Part shown: positions 1-7,400 of the stretch, piece after piece | Layout: every line of letters begins with the position of its first letter | Position numbering within the stretch: position 1 is the first letter of the stretch | Source: Virgisporangium aurantiacum | GTDB taxonomy: Bacteria > Actinomycetota > Actinomycetes > Mycobacteriales > Micromonosporaceae | NCBI RefSeq assembly: GCF_016863635.1 | Contig: NZ_BOPG01000120.1 | Coordinates: 1 to 39,099, forward strand | Direction of reading: 5' to 3' | DNA: 39,099 nt | Translations under genes and position numbers: made by a program | Notes under the pieces: model-generated | The model's database searches: none | Told to the model about the DNA's origin: nothing | What the model saw: only the letters and a program-made list of their open reading frames with translations

Positions 1-235
1 CCGCCCGTACCCGGCCCTCCTCGTGATGACCAGCCTCAACGACACGCGGGTGCTGTTCCACGAGCCGGCGAAGTGGGTGGCGAAGATCCGCGCGGTCGCG
101 CCGGCCACGCCGGTGCTGCTGAAGACCGAGATGGGCGCCGGACACGGCGGCCCGAGCGGCCGCTACGACGCCTGGAAGGAAGAGGCCTTCATGACCGCCT
201 GGACCCTCGACCGGCTGGGCCTAGCCCAGCCGTAG
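1..235 (+). CDS. S9 family peptidase (oligopeptidase B-like), C-terminal end only
   Basis: Only the last 77 or so residues are present; the frame is open from base 2 and the gene begins before the window. The tail matches the C-terminus of prolyl oligopeptidase/oligopeptidase B enzymes, cytosolic serine peptidases that cut oligopeptides. The visible landmarks are YPALLVMTSLNDTRV, which carries the catalytic Asp region, and GAGHGGPSGRY, which carries the catalytic His of the alpha/beta-hydrolase fold. The nucleophile Ser lies upstream, outside the window. The stop codon (233-235) overlaps the 3' end of the convergent dehydrogenase by 15 bases. Family assignment is solid; whether it is oligopeptidase B (PtrB) or a near relative cannot be settled from the tail. 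Confidence 0.85.
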   Translation, partial: RPYPALLVMTSLNDTRVLFHEPAKWVAKIRAVAPATPVLLKTEMGAGHGGPSGRYDAWKEEAFMTAWTLDRLGLAQP

Positions 236-1045
236 CACCGCGGCGGCGCTCGCCTCCCACAGGAGGCGGGCGCGGTCGGGGTTGGTGGCGCGGGGGGTGG
301 CGGCGAACTCGCGCCGCAGGAAGTAGTAGGCGCCGGGGCGGGCCCTGGTCGCGGGGTCGGCCAGCCACACCAGGGTGTCCGCCCCGCGCTTCGGCGAGGC
401 GACGAGCACCGGGATCAGCGAGCCCAGCGCGAACAGCGGGCTGCGCCGCACGAACCGGCTCCGGACCAGCCCCGGGAAGAAGCAGGTCGGGGTGACCTCG
501 GGTGCCCACCGCCGCGCCGCCTCGACGGTGAACAGAATGTTCGCCTGCTTGCTGGCGCCGTACGCCAGCCACCGGCTCCGGTAGCGGCCGCCGGGCGGGG
601 CCGGGCGCTCCGGGTCGAGCCAGCCCCAGACCTCGGCGAGCGACGCGGTGGTGATCAGCCGCCCGCCGGCGAGGTTGGGCCGGAGCAGGTTCGCCAGCAG
701 GAACCCGGCGAGGTGGTTGACCTGCATGGTGCGGTCGTAGCCGTCGGCGGTCGCCGCTCCCGGGTAGGGCGCCAGGCCGCCGGCGTTGTTGACCAGCACG
801 TCGATCCGCGGATAGGCGGCGACCAGCTTGTCGCCGACCGCCCGCACCTCGTCGAGGTGGGCGAAGTCGGCCCGGAACGAGGCCGGCGCCACGCCACCCG
901 CGGCGTCCGTCACCTGCTCGACGGCCTTGGCCAGCCGCCCCGGATGGCTGCCGAGCAGGACGACCTCGTCGCCGTTCCGGGCGAGGGCCGTGGCCGCCGC
1001 GAGCCCGATCCCCGAACTCCCCCCGGTAACCACGACGACCCGCAT
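221..1045 (-). CDS. SDR-family NAD(P)-dependent oxidoreductase
   Basis: A 274-residue classical short-chain dehydrogenase. The Rossmann cofactor loop TGGSSGIG is at residues 7-14, NNAG at 86-89, the catalytic Ser near 135 (TTASL) and the YxxxK pair Y162/K166. It resembles the retinol-dehydrogenase/WW-oxidoreductase branch by the long insert before YGASK. The substrate cannot be read from sequence. The ATG at 1045 is preceded by TAGCGT (1057-1052) and six bases, a leaderless promoter layout, which supports this start. It is divergent from the DUF998 gene and tail-to-tail overlapping with the peptidase. Confidence 0.9.
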   Translation of the reverse strand: MRVVVVTGGSSGIGLAAATALARNGDEVVLLGSHPGRLAKAVEQVTDAAGGVAPASFRADFAHLDEVRAVGDKLVAAYPRIDVLVNNAGGLAPYPGAATADGYDRTMQVNHLAGFLLANLLRPNLAGGRLITTASLAEVWGWLDPERPAPPGGRYRSRWLAYGASKQANILFTVEAARRWAPEVTPTCFFPGLVRSRFVRRSPLFALGSLIPVLVASPKRGADTLVWLADPATRARPGAYYFLRREFAATPRATNPDRARLLWEASAAAVLRLG

Positions 1046-1051
1046 CCCCCG

Positions 1052-1057
1052 ACGCTA
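1052..1057 (-). promoter_or_regulatory. -10 box of a leaderless SDR transcript
   Basis: Read on the minus strand, TAGCGT lies exactly 6 bases before the ATG of the dehydrogenase, so transcription would start at or next to the start codon. No Shine-Dalgarno is visible. The upstream -35 region would fall in the left arm of the inverted repeat 1067-1122. Confidence 0.5.
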
Positions 1058-1066
1058 AGCCAGCCG

Positions 1067-1122
1067 CCGCGATCTTGGACTCCCGACGGGCCTGGAGCAC
1101 CGCGCGGAGTCCAAGATCGCGG
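1067..1122. repeat. 17-bp perfect inverted repeat, GATCTTGGACTCC family
   Basis: Left arm 1067-1083 (CCGCGATCTTGGACTCC) pairs perfectly with right arm 1106-1122; the loop is 22 bases. It lies between the divergent dehydrogenase and DUF998 promoters, so it cannot serve simply as a terminator. The same GATCTTGGACT arm recurs at 31224-31271, 30 kb away, which marks it as a dispersed repeat and not a private operator. Confidence 0.85.
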
Positions 1123-1147
1123 TGGGCCACGCCGGGGCGGCACCGCA

Positions 1148-1153
1148 TAGGGT
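1148..1153 (+). promoter_or_regulatory. -10 box of a leaderless DUF998 transcript
   Basis: TAGGGT followed by six bases and the GTG start at 1160. The spacing matches actinobacterial leaderless promoters, and no ribosome binding site is present. Confidence 0.5.
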
Positions 1154-1159
1154 GGCCGG

Positions 1160-2020
1160 GTGAGACGGGTGGCGGTCGCGGCGGGGGTGTTCGCCGTCGG
1201 CGGGACCATCGGGATCATCGCCGCCAGTGCGGCCACCGGGACGGGGTACGGGTACGTCAGCGAGGCCGGCGTGGCCGGTGCGCCGCTCGCGGGGCTGTAC
1301 CGGGCCGGGGTGTTCGCCGTGGCGGCCGCCCTCGCGTGCCTGGCCGGCGCGCTGAGGATGCACCTCGGCGGCCGAACGTCGCCCGACCATGAAGCCGATC
1401 GGGCGAGCGGTCAGGCGGCTGCCTCGTGGCGCAGCGTCCACGTGGGATGGCGGCGGGACGCGGAACGGCTCGCCGGGACGATCGCGGTTCTGTCGTTGGC
1501 GACAGCGGCGCCGTTGGCGGCTGCCTCCGGTGCGGTGCCCTGCACCAGCGGCTGCCCCTTGCCGCCGTACGAGAGGGCCAGCCACCAGGACATCGCGCAC
1601 GCCGTGACCAGCATCGGCGGGTTCGGGTGTGCGGCCGTGGCGATGATCGTGCTCGCCTGGCTGCTGCCGTCGCTGAACTCTCCGACACCGGTGACCTCGA
1701 CGATCTCCGGGAGTTCCGGGATCTCCGCGATCTCGGGCACGCCACCGGCCAGCACCGACTCGGGCGAGAACGCACCCGACCTGACCCGGCTGCGGCGGGT
1801 GAGCCGTTTCGGCGCCGGCCTCGTGGTGCCGCTGCTGGTGGCCGCCGGCCTGGCGATGCTCGTGGTGGGCCGGGGCCTGCTCGCCGGGACGCTCGAACGG
1901 GCGGCCCTCGCCGCGTCGCTCGGCTGGCTGGTGGCGGCCGCCGTGACGATGGCGACCACCCGGCCGGCAGCGGCCGGCTCGGCCGACGGCTCGGTAGTGG
2001 CCATCCGGCGCCGGACCTGA
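1160..2020 (+). CDS. DUF998-type multi-pass membrane protein
   Basis: A 286-residue integral membrane protein with about six hydrophobic segments: roughly residues 5-25, 45-62, 105-125, 145-168, 215-240 and 245-265. Segment order, and a Cys pair in a short outside loop (CTSGCPL near 128-134), resemble DUF998 proteins, whose function is unknown. A low-complexity Ser/Thr/Gly stretch rich in SG and IS pairs (about 172-195) separates two halves. The GTG start is supported by TAGGGT six bases upstream. The whole 3' two-thirds is overlapped on the other strand by the unterminated DedA frame. Confidence 0.7.
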   Translation: MRRVAVAAGVFAVGGTIGIIAASAATGTGYGYVSEAGVAGAPLAGLYRAGVFAVAAALACLAGALRMHLGGRTSPDHEADRASGQAAASWRSVHVGWRRDAERLAGTIAVLSLATAAPLAAASGAVPCTSGCPLPPYERASHQDIAHAVTSIGGFGCAAVAMIVLAWLLPSLNSPTPVTSTISGSSGISAISGTPPASTDSGENAPDLTRLRRVSRFGAGLVVPLLVAAGLAMLVVGRGLLAGTLERAALAASLGWLVAAAVTMATTRPAAAGSADGSVVAIRRRT

Positions 2021-2598
2021 GCCAGCGTGACCCAGCCGATCGCCAGCCCCGGCACGCCGAACAGCAGCGTGGTGTAGATGTTCGAGGTGCCGAAGAGGGC
2101 ACTGCCCAGGCTGTTGGCTACCAGGCCCAGCGTGACGTACCCGCCGCCCCACAGGGCCGAGCCGATCGCCGCGTAGACCAGGAACCGCCGGTACGGCATG
2201 CGCAGGCTACCCGCCGCGATCGGGACGATCGTGTTGAAGATCGGCAGGAACGGCGCCGCCAGGACCACCCGGCCACCGCCCTTGGCGACCAGCCGCTCGG
2301 CGTTCTCCCACCGCTCTTCGCCGATCTTGCGGCCCAGCCAGCTCCGGCGCAGCGGCCCGGCCAGGAACCGGCCGAGCGCGAACGTGAGGGTCCAACCGGC
2401 AACCGTGCCGCAGACGACCGCCGCGACCACCGCGACCGAAGCCAGCGGGCTGCGGGCGGTGGTGGCCGCCAGCACCGCGACGTCGGCCGGGATGAGAATG
2501 CCGAGGAGCGGCATGGAGTCGAGCACGAGAGCGAAACCCACGAAGACGCTCACGAGCGCGGTCGAGAGCTCTGTAGCTGACCCGAGCAACCCGTCCAT
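1411..2598 (-). CDS. DedA family membrane protein with a long unexplained C-terminal extension
   Basis: Residues 1-200 are a DedA/SNARE-associated protein. Visible features are the N-terminal hydrophobic block, a long segment from residue 30, the GRFLAGP region, and the conserved F-x-P-x-x-N-x-x-x-P-I-x-A-G block (APFLPIFNTIVPIAAG, 115-130). DedA proteins act in membrane lipid or undecaprenyl-phosphate translocation. The start is the ATG at 2598, with GGGGGAAGGG upstream. The family usually ends near residue 200-220, which here is where the convergent DUF998 gene ends (2020). No stop occurs there: the frame runs on for about 195 more residues, antisense to DUF998, to a TGA at 1413-1411. Either the tail is real or a frameshift removed the stop. 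Confidence 0.75.
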   Translation of the reverse strand: MDGLLGSATELSTALVSVFVGFALVLDSMPLLGILIPADVAVLAATTARSPLASVAVVAAVVCGTVAGWTLTFALGRFLAGPLRRSWLGRKIGEERWENAERLVAKGGGRVVLAAPFLPIFNTIVPIAAGSLRMPYRRFLVYAAIGSALWGGGYVTLGLVANSLGSALFGTSNIYTTLLFGVPGLAIGWVTLAQVRRRMATTEPSAEPAAAGRVVAIVTAAATSQPSDAARAARSSVPASRPRPTTSIARPAATSSGTTRPAPKRLTRRSRVRSGAFSPESVLAGGVPEIAEIPELPEIVEVTGVGEFSDGSSQASTIIATAAHPNPPMLVTACAMSWWLALSYGGKGQPLVQGTAPEAAANGAAVANDRTAIVPASRSASRRHPTWTLRHEAAA

Positions 2599-2781
2599 CT
2601 TCGTGCCCTTCCCCCTGCGGCACCGGCAATTCCGGCTGTAATGCACGCTATGAGTCCGCGGCGACCAGGGCATCCGGGTTTAACCCCTGACTTGCTACCG
2701 GGGTAGACCCCGAAAGCGGCCCGCATCGCAGTAGACGCAACAGATTCAGCTTCCGCCCACTTCCCTGAGAATCAGCTGAAT

Positions 2782-2799
2782 GTGTGCTCCAGGGCACAC
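2782..2799. repeat. Short hairpin in intergenic region
   Basis: GTGTGC and GCACAC flank a 6-base loop. The region 2599-2842 lies between the DedA start and the 3' end of the small conserved gene. It is lower in GC than its surroundings, and I see no gene in it. The hairpin could end the PP2C operon transcript or lie in the DedA promoter region. Confidence 0.3.
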
Positions 2800-2842
2800 G
2801 TAACGCGCGACACAGACTCTGACATGGGGGTATGACAGAAAT

Positions 2843-3274
2843 TCAGGCCGGACGTGCCTCGTGCCCGGGCCGGTTGTGGGAGCGCCGTTGCTCCTTCAGC
2901 TCGGCCTCGTACAGATGCCGCCGGCCGCCGGCCAGCGTATCGCGGGCAAGCCGTTCGAGCTGCCGGAATTCGGCGTAGTAGCCGTCGTCGTACTCCTCCA
3001 CCACCTGGAACGTCCAGCGGCCCGCGATCACGTTGCGGCCCACCAGGTTTGTGGTGATCTTGTCGGCGAGCTCGTGGTGCCCGGCGGCCCGCAGCAACTC
3101 GACGGCGTCGTCCAGGAGGAAGTCGGCCTTACCGGTGAGCTGGTGCATGGAGTAGAGGTGCCCCCGGACCCGTTCGACGGTCTCCAGCGCCTCGCTGAGC
3201 TTGCCCAGGCCGGCGACGGTCTGGTCGGACATGCCCGCGGGGCGAACGTGTTCCGCGTCGGGGTTTTCGATCAT
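2843..3274 (-). CDS. Conserved actinobacterial hypothetical protein
   Basis: A soluble 143-residue protein with no signal or membrane segment. It is largely helical by composition, with a conserved-looking core GKLSEALETVERVRGHLYS and NVIAGRWTFQVVEEYDDGYY. I recognise this pattern from actinobacterial hypothetical proteins of unknown role. It lies 9 bases after the PP2C phosphatase gene on the same strand, so the two are probably co-transcribed. Start could be the ATG at 3274 or an internal ATG at 3232 (MSDQTVAGLGK). Confidence 0.75.
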   Translation of the reverse strand: MIENPDAEHVRPAGMSDQTVAGLGKLSEALETVERVRGHLYSMHQLTGKADFLLDDAVELLRAAGHHELADKITTNLVGRNVIAGRWTFQVVEEYDDGYYAEFRQLERLARDTLAGGRRHLYEAELKEQRRSHNRPGHEARPA

Positions 3275-3283
3275 GCCGAAGGG

Positions 3284-4255
3284 CTACCCGGTTGCGATCC
3301 ACCAAACACCTGCGGCGGCGAGCAGCACCACGAGCAGCACCACGAGGGCCAGCGTGAGCCGGTGGTTCGCCGAGCCGCCGCGCCCGGGGTCGGGATCGGC
3401 GGGCGGCGGGTCGCCCGCGATCAGCTCCGGCGTCGGCGCCGTGCGCGGCCGGGGGCTCAGCCGCTGTTCGCCCGCGGGCTCGTCGGCCCGGTGGGACACG
3501 GCCGCCATCGGGCGCAGGGCGTCGGGGTCGGTGTCGTCGACCTCGACGATGTCGGCGACGATCGCGGTGATGTTGTCGGGCCCGCCGGCCCGGAGCGCGA
3601 GGTCGATGAGACGCTCTGCGCACTCCTCCTGGTCGCGGTAGTCGCGCAGGACGTCGCCCATCGTGGCGATGCTGACGACGTTCGACAGCCCGTCGCTGCA
3701 CAGCAGGTACCGGTCGCCCGGCACGGCCTCGCGCACCGAGTAGTTGGGCTCGATCGGCTCGCCCTGCAGCACCTGGGTGACCAGCGACCGGTGCGGGTGG
3801 TGGCTGGCCTCCTCGGCCGTGATCGCACCCTCGTCGACGAGCATCTGGACGTAGGTGTGGTCCTTCGTCACCTGCCGCAGCCGCCCCTCGCGCAGCAGGT
3901 ACGCCCGCGAGTCGCCGATGTGCACCATCGCGATGGCCCGGCCGGAGATCAGCAACGCGGTGAGCGTGGTGCCCATCCCCCGCAGTTCGGGGTTCGCGTC
4001 GACGCCGACCCGCAGCTCGTCGTTGGCGGCGGCGACGGTTTCGTCGAGCGCGCCGACCATCGCCGCGTTGGGGACGTCATGATCGAGCTCGGAGAGCTTC
4101 GTGATGACGACGCTGCTGGCCAGGTCTCCCGCGGCCATGCCACCCATGCCGTCGGCGACGGCGAGCAGGCGCGGGCCGGCGTACACGGAGTCCTGATTGG
4201 ACGCCCGGACCAATCCGGGATCCGTGCGCACCGCGTACCGCAGCGACAGCCCCAT
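3284..4255 (-). CDS. PP2C-family Ser/Thr protein phosphatase, membrane anchored
   Basis: A 323-residue PP2C (PPM) metal-dependent phosphatase that reverses Ser/Thr kinase signalling. Metal-binding motifs are all present: RASNQDSV (D22), VADGMGG (D35/G36), MVHIGDSRAYL, LLCSDGLSN and GGPDNITAIV. After the catalytic domain (about 5-235) come a Pro-rich linker and one membrane segment near the C-terminus (about 300-318), leaving only a few residues outside. This resembles PstP of mycobacteria, but PstP has a large outer domain and sits in a cell-wall kinase cluster, which this gene does not. A likely opponent of the two Ser/Thr kinases in this window; the pairing is inference. Confidence 0.9.
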   Translation of the reverse strand: MGLSLRYAVRTDPGLVRASNQDSVYAGPRLLAVADGMGGMAAGDLASSVVITKLSELDHDVPNAAMVGALDETVAAANDELRVGVDANPELRGMGTTLTALLISGRAIAMVHIGDSRAYLLREGRLRQVTKDHTYVQMLVDEGAITAEEASHHPHRSLVTQVLQGEPIEPNYSVREAVPGDRYLLCSDGLSNVVSIATMGDVLRDYRDQEECAERLIDLALRAGGPDNITAIVADIVEVDDTDPDALRPMAAVSHRADEPAGEQRLSPRPRTAPTPELIAGDPPPADPDPGRGGSANHRLTLALVVLLVVLLAAAGVWWIATG

Positions 4256-4436
4256 GAGACCAGGCCTCTCCCCTTGAAACAGACCGCTCCGTTTAGCCCA
4301 GTGGTGCAGGTGAGCCTACTGACTCCCGCGCTTCCGGGCGACCAGAGGCGGCGGGAAGCGCTCAGAAGCGGGCGCCCACCGCGTCCAATAGGCCTTGTCT
4401 GGCCCACGACGGCGCCGCCGCCGCCGGAACAACGCC

Positions 4437-4442
4437 TAGGCT
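4437..4442 (+). promoter_or_regulatory. -10 box of a leaderless threonine dehydratase transcript
   Basis: TAGGCT is 7 bases before the ATG at 4450, with no Shine-Dalgarno between. Layout matches the other leaderless candidates in this window. Confidence 0.5.
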
Positions 4443-4449
4443 CACGGAC

Positions 4450-5391
4450 ATGGATCTTGTCACATTGACGGACGTACGGGCAGCCGCCGAGAACGTAAAA
4501 GGTCGGGTCGTCCACACGCCGCTGCTCGCCGCACCGTGGGCAGGTGACTTGTGGCTGAAGCCGGAGAGCCTGCAGCCGATCGGCGCGTTCAAGTTGCGCG
4601 GCGCCTATCACGCCGTGGCCGCGCTGCCCGCCGACGTGCGGAAGAACGGCGTCGTCGCGCACTCGTCGGGCAACCACGCGCAGGCGCTCGCGTACGCCGC
4701 CCGTGACTTCGGGATCCCCTGCGTGATCGTGATGCCCGACGCCGCGCTGCCGGCCAAGATCGCGGCGACCCGGGCGCTGGGTGCGGAGGTGGTGCTGGTC
4801 GGCGTCGTCGAGCGGCTCACCGAGGCCCGGGCCATCGCCGCCGACCGGGGGATGACGCTGATCCCGCCGTTCGACCACCCGGACGTGATCGCCGGGCAGG
4901 GCACCATCGGCCTGGAGATCGTCGAGGACCTGCCGGAGGTCGCGTCGGTGCTGGTGCCGGTCGGCGGCGGCGGCCTGGCGAGCGGGGTCGCGGTCGCGGT
5001 GAAGTCGCTGCGTCCGGACGTCGTGGTGGTCGGGGTCGAGCCCGAACTCGCCGGTGACGCGGCTGAGGGCTTCGCCGCGGGCGAACTCCGTCAGTGGTCG
5101 CTCGACCTGACGTACCGGACGATCGCCGACGGCCTCCGCACGAACCTGTCGGAGCTGACGTTCGCGCACGTGCGGACATACGTCGACAAAATGCTCACCG
5201 TGTCGGAAAAGCAGATCGAGGACGCGATGAGCCGGATCGCCGTGGGCTCCCGCCTGGTCGCCGAACCGAGCGGGGCGGTCTCGGTCGCCGGCTACCTGGC
5301 CCACCGGGACGCGCTGCCGCCCGGCCCCGCCGTGGCCGTGATCTCGGGCGGCAACGTCGACCCGGCCGCGCTGGCGCGGGTCCTAGGCTGA
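4450..5391 (+). CDS. Threonine/serine dehydratase (PLP-dependent, no ACT domain)
   Basis: A fold-type II PLP enzyme of 313 residues that deaminates threonine or serine to the 2-oxo acid. The PLP lysine is K48 in PIGAFKLRGAY. The substrate loop SSGNHAQ is at 72-78 and the phosphate-binding GGGGLASG at 172-179. There is no regulatory ACT-like domain, so it is the short catabolic or racemase-like type, not the long biosynthetic IlvA. It is convergent with the LysE-type exporter, overlapping by 9 bases. Some relatives are serine racemases or hydroxyaspartate dehydratases; sequence alone does not separate these. Confidence 0.88.
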   Translation: MDLVTLTDVRAAAENVKGRVVHTPLLAAPWAGDLWLKPESLQPIGAFKLRGAYHAVAALPADVRKNGVVAHSSGNHAQALAYAARDFGIPCVIVMPDAALPAKIAATRALGAEVVLVGVVERLTEARAIAADRGMTLIPPFDHPDVIAGQGTIGLEIVEDLPEVASVLVPVGGGGLASGVAVAVKSLRPDVVVVGVEPELAGDAAEGFAAGELRQWSLDLTYRTIADGLRTNLSELTFAHVRTYVDKMLTVSEKQIEDAMSRIAVGSRLVAEPSGAVSVAGYLAHRDALPPGPAVAVISGGNVDPAALARVLG

Positions 5392-6045
5392 CGCGGTCGC
5401 CAGTTTCAGGCCGAAGCCGAGGAACACCGCGCCCACCGCGCTGGTCATGCCGGCCGAGAGGCGCCGACGGCGGCGGAACTGGGTCGCCAGGAACGTTCCG
5501 GTGAAGATCAACGCGGTGAGGTAGAGCGCGCTCGTCGCCAGCGCGATCGCGCCGAGGACCAGGAACGACACCGCCGGGTACGCGTACGCGGGGTCGACGA
5601 ACTGGATGAAGAACGAGATGAAGAACAGGATCGCCTTCGGGTTCAACAGGCTCACCACGAGCGCCTTGCGGAACGGGTTCTCCAGCCGCGCGGGCTCGAC
5701 CGGCACCGAACCGGCCGGTGCCGGCGACGTCCGCCACCGCCGGACCGCGCCGCGGATCATTCCGAAGCCGAGCCACACCAGGTAGGCCGCACCGACGTAC
5801 TTGATCGCCATGAACAGCGGCGGGTACGCGGTCATGAGCGAGGCGACCCCGGCCGCCGACAGGATCATCAGCACCGAGTCACCGACGAACACGCCCGACG
5901 CGGCCCGGTAGCCGTCGGCGACGCCGCGCTTGGCGGCCGTGGTGAGGACGTACAGCGCGTTCGGCCCGGGGAGCAGGATGATCGCGATCGTTCCCACCAC
6001 GTAGGTCCAGAGGTCGGTGATTCCCAGCACGCGATCATTGGACAC
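5383..6045 (-). CDS. LysE/RhtB family amino acid exporter
   Basis: A 220-residue, six-segment inner-membrane exporter. The N-terminal signature ILLPGPNALYVLTTAAKRG is typical of the LysE/RhtB/LeuE superfamily, as are SGVFVGDSVL and the AAYLVWLGFGMIR motif. It probably exports an amino acid such as leucine, threonine or homoserine. The convergent, 3'-overlapping threonine dehydratase makes an amino-acid overflow role attractive, but that is inference. Start is GTG at 6045. The gene follows the haloperoxidase-like gene on the same strand with a 46-base gap. Confidence 0.88.
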   Translation of the reverse strand: MSNDRVLGITDLWTYVVGTIAIILLPGPNALYVLTTAAKRGVADGYRAASGVFVGDSVLMILSAAGVASLMTAYPPLFMAIKYVGAAYLVWLGFGMIRGAVRRWRTSPAPAGSVPVEPARLENPFRKALVVSLLNPKAILFFISFFIQFVDPAYAYPAVSFLVLGAIALATSALYLTALIFTGTFLATQFRRRRRLSAGMTSAVGAVFLGFGLKLATASA

Positions 6046-6091
6046 CCGCGGGCGAGCAAAGAACAGTAAGCGCCGTCACAGCAACCGTGCC

Positions 6092-7123
6092 TTACACGGA
6101 ATGGCCTGACCACCGGCTCAGGCCGCGGAACGCCACCCGTCGCCCCAACGCGGCGCCCGCCGCGGTCGACGTCCGCAGGTGCAGGCCGCCCCACACGCCG
6201 GCGTCGACGCACTCGGCGGTCAGCTGTCGCCAGTCCGTGTAGGTCCGCGGGCCCAACCGGAGGGGCACGGCGGACGGGTGGCCGGCCAGCGCCGTCAGCA
6301 CGACCTCGGCCGCGCCGCAGTACGTCGTGTGCAGGCACGGGAACTCCGGCTCGGCCGGCTCCGGCTGGATCAGCGGGGTCCACCCGTTGCGGGCCGGGCC
6401 GCCCAGCGCCCGTCCGGGCCGCCATCGCGGGTGACGCTCGCCGGCCGCGTAGCCGACGATCTGCGCGTCGAGCGTCACCACGTGCAGCACGGTCACCAGT
6501 TCGACCCGTTCGGCGATCGACGCGTCGAGGCCGGCCAGGCTGGCCCGCGTCGCCGCCGTGTAGATCGACAGCGACGGTTGGGCCCAGAACCGCGCCACCT
6601 CCGTCTGGTCGGCGGTCCGCGCGACGCTGTCGGCCGCGCCGAGCGTGCGGACCTCGGCCAGGTCGCGGGCGTAGTCGGGGTGTTCCGGTCCGGGCGGCGG
6701 GTCCGGCGCGACGTGGTTCGGCGACGCGATCAGGTACGGCCGCCACGCCGCCGGATGCGGCCCGTCGTCGGACCGTTCGGCGAGGACGTCGTCGGCGGCG
6801 AGCCGGCCCGCGTCGACGCCCCGGGCGACGGCCCGGCGGGCGATGAGCTGCTCGCGACCCAGCCGGTCGAGGGACGCCGCGGCGGCGCCCGCCAGCGGCG
6901 GGGCGGCCGCCGGCACCAGCGTCTCCAGCACGCTCTGAACGGCGGTGACCAGCGCGGCCGGCACGGCGCGCCCGCGCCGGGCATCGCGCACCGCCCGGCG
7001 CGCGGCGAGCCAGGTCACCGCCCAGATGCGGCTGGCCTCGGGCGGGCTGGTGACCCCGCTCAGCGCGACCGCCCGCGCCGTGTGGTCGTACCACTCGACG
7101 ACGGGGTCGACGGGCGCGGTCAC
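6092..7123 (-). CDS. Vanadium-haloperoxidase/PAP2-like protein with altered active site
   Basis: A 343-residue helical protein without a signal peptide. The C-terminal half follows the vanadium-dependent haloperoxidase pattern: EFPCLHTTYCGAAEVVL (about 260-276) aligns with the EFPxxxSGHxxxxxA block, and AGVWGGLHLRTSTAAGAALGRRVA (308-331) with the RIYGGIHFR...GxxxG block. The two histidines survive (H265, H315). The Ser-Gly before the first His is Cys-Leu here, and the Arg six residues before the second His is Gly309. An obvious vanadate-binding Lys/Arg pair upstream is also not visible. It is therefore probably not a standard haloperoxidase or phosphatase. Start is GTG at 7123. Confidence 0.7.
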   Translation of the reverse strand: MTAPVDPVVEWYDHTARAVALSGVTSPPEASRIWAVTWLAARRAVRDARRGRAVPAALVTAVQSVLETLVPAAAPPLAGAAAASLDRLGREQLIARRAVARGVDAGRLAADDVLAERSDDGPHPAAWRPYLIASPNHVAPDPPPGPEHPDYARDLAEVRTLGAADSVARTADQTEVARFWAQPSLSIYTAATRASLAGLDASIAERVELVTVLHVVTLDAQIVGYAAGERHPRWRPGRALGGPARNGWTPLIQPEPAEPEFPCLHTTYCGAAEVVLTALAGHPSAVPLRLGPRTYTDWRQLTAECVDAGVWGGLHLRTSTAAGAALGRRVAFRGLSRWSGHSV

Positions 7124-7157
7124 CCGCGAGCCCGAAAAATCGGCAGATACGCGGAAT

Positions 7158-7186
7158 CGGCCACCCGATGAATCACCGGGTGGCCG
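7158..7186. terminator. Strong hairpin upstream of haloperoxidase-like gene
   Basis: Perfect 10-bp arms CGGCCACCCG (7158-7167) and CGGGTGGCCG (7177-7186) with a 9-base loop. It lies 35 bases 5' of the GTG start of the minus-strand gene and downstream of the minus-strand solute-binding protein gene (ends 7401), so it may end that transcript. No T-tract follows. An operator role is also possible. Confidence 0.45.
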
Positions 7187-7234
7187 GTTCCTACGTATCC
7201 GAGCACTGGATCCCTCCCCCGGCCAGGAACCATC

Positions 7235-7255
7235 GTCAATGAACTACGCATTGAC
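7235..7255. promoter_or_regulatory. 7-bp inverted repeat, possible operator
   Basis: GTCAATG and CATTGAC separated by 7 bases. It lies in the 277-base gap 7124-7400, which holds no gene. A second inverted repeat, CGCATCG/CGATGCG, is at 7291-7317. The gap is comparatively AT-rich and probably carries the promoter of the 7123 gene. Confidence 0.3.
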
Positions 7256-7400
7256 CTACCCCTGGGGTTCGCCGCTTCACCACTCTGTAACGCATCGGTC
7301 TCTACCTAAACGATGCGGGTCGGTGAGGCGACGTGGATCAGGTCAGCGGCGCTTGACGGAATGCCCGAACGGTCGGCGGATGGGCGTCCAACAGGTCAGC

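Noticed and set aside
3284..4255. Naming the phosphatase pstP
   Set aside because: The catalytic part fits, but the gene lacks the large outer domain and the kinase/FtsW/PBP neighbours that define that locus.
2861..4468. 535-codon open frame on the plus strand
   Set aside because: It runs antisense to the PP2C and its partner gene, has low-complexity Val/Gly/Arg/His composition and matches no family. It is a high-GC shadow.
7124..7400. tRNA or small RNA gene in the AT-richer gap
   Set aside because: Hairpins are present, but there is no cloverleaf, no T-loop consensus and no CCA-type end.
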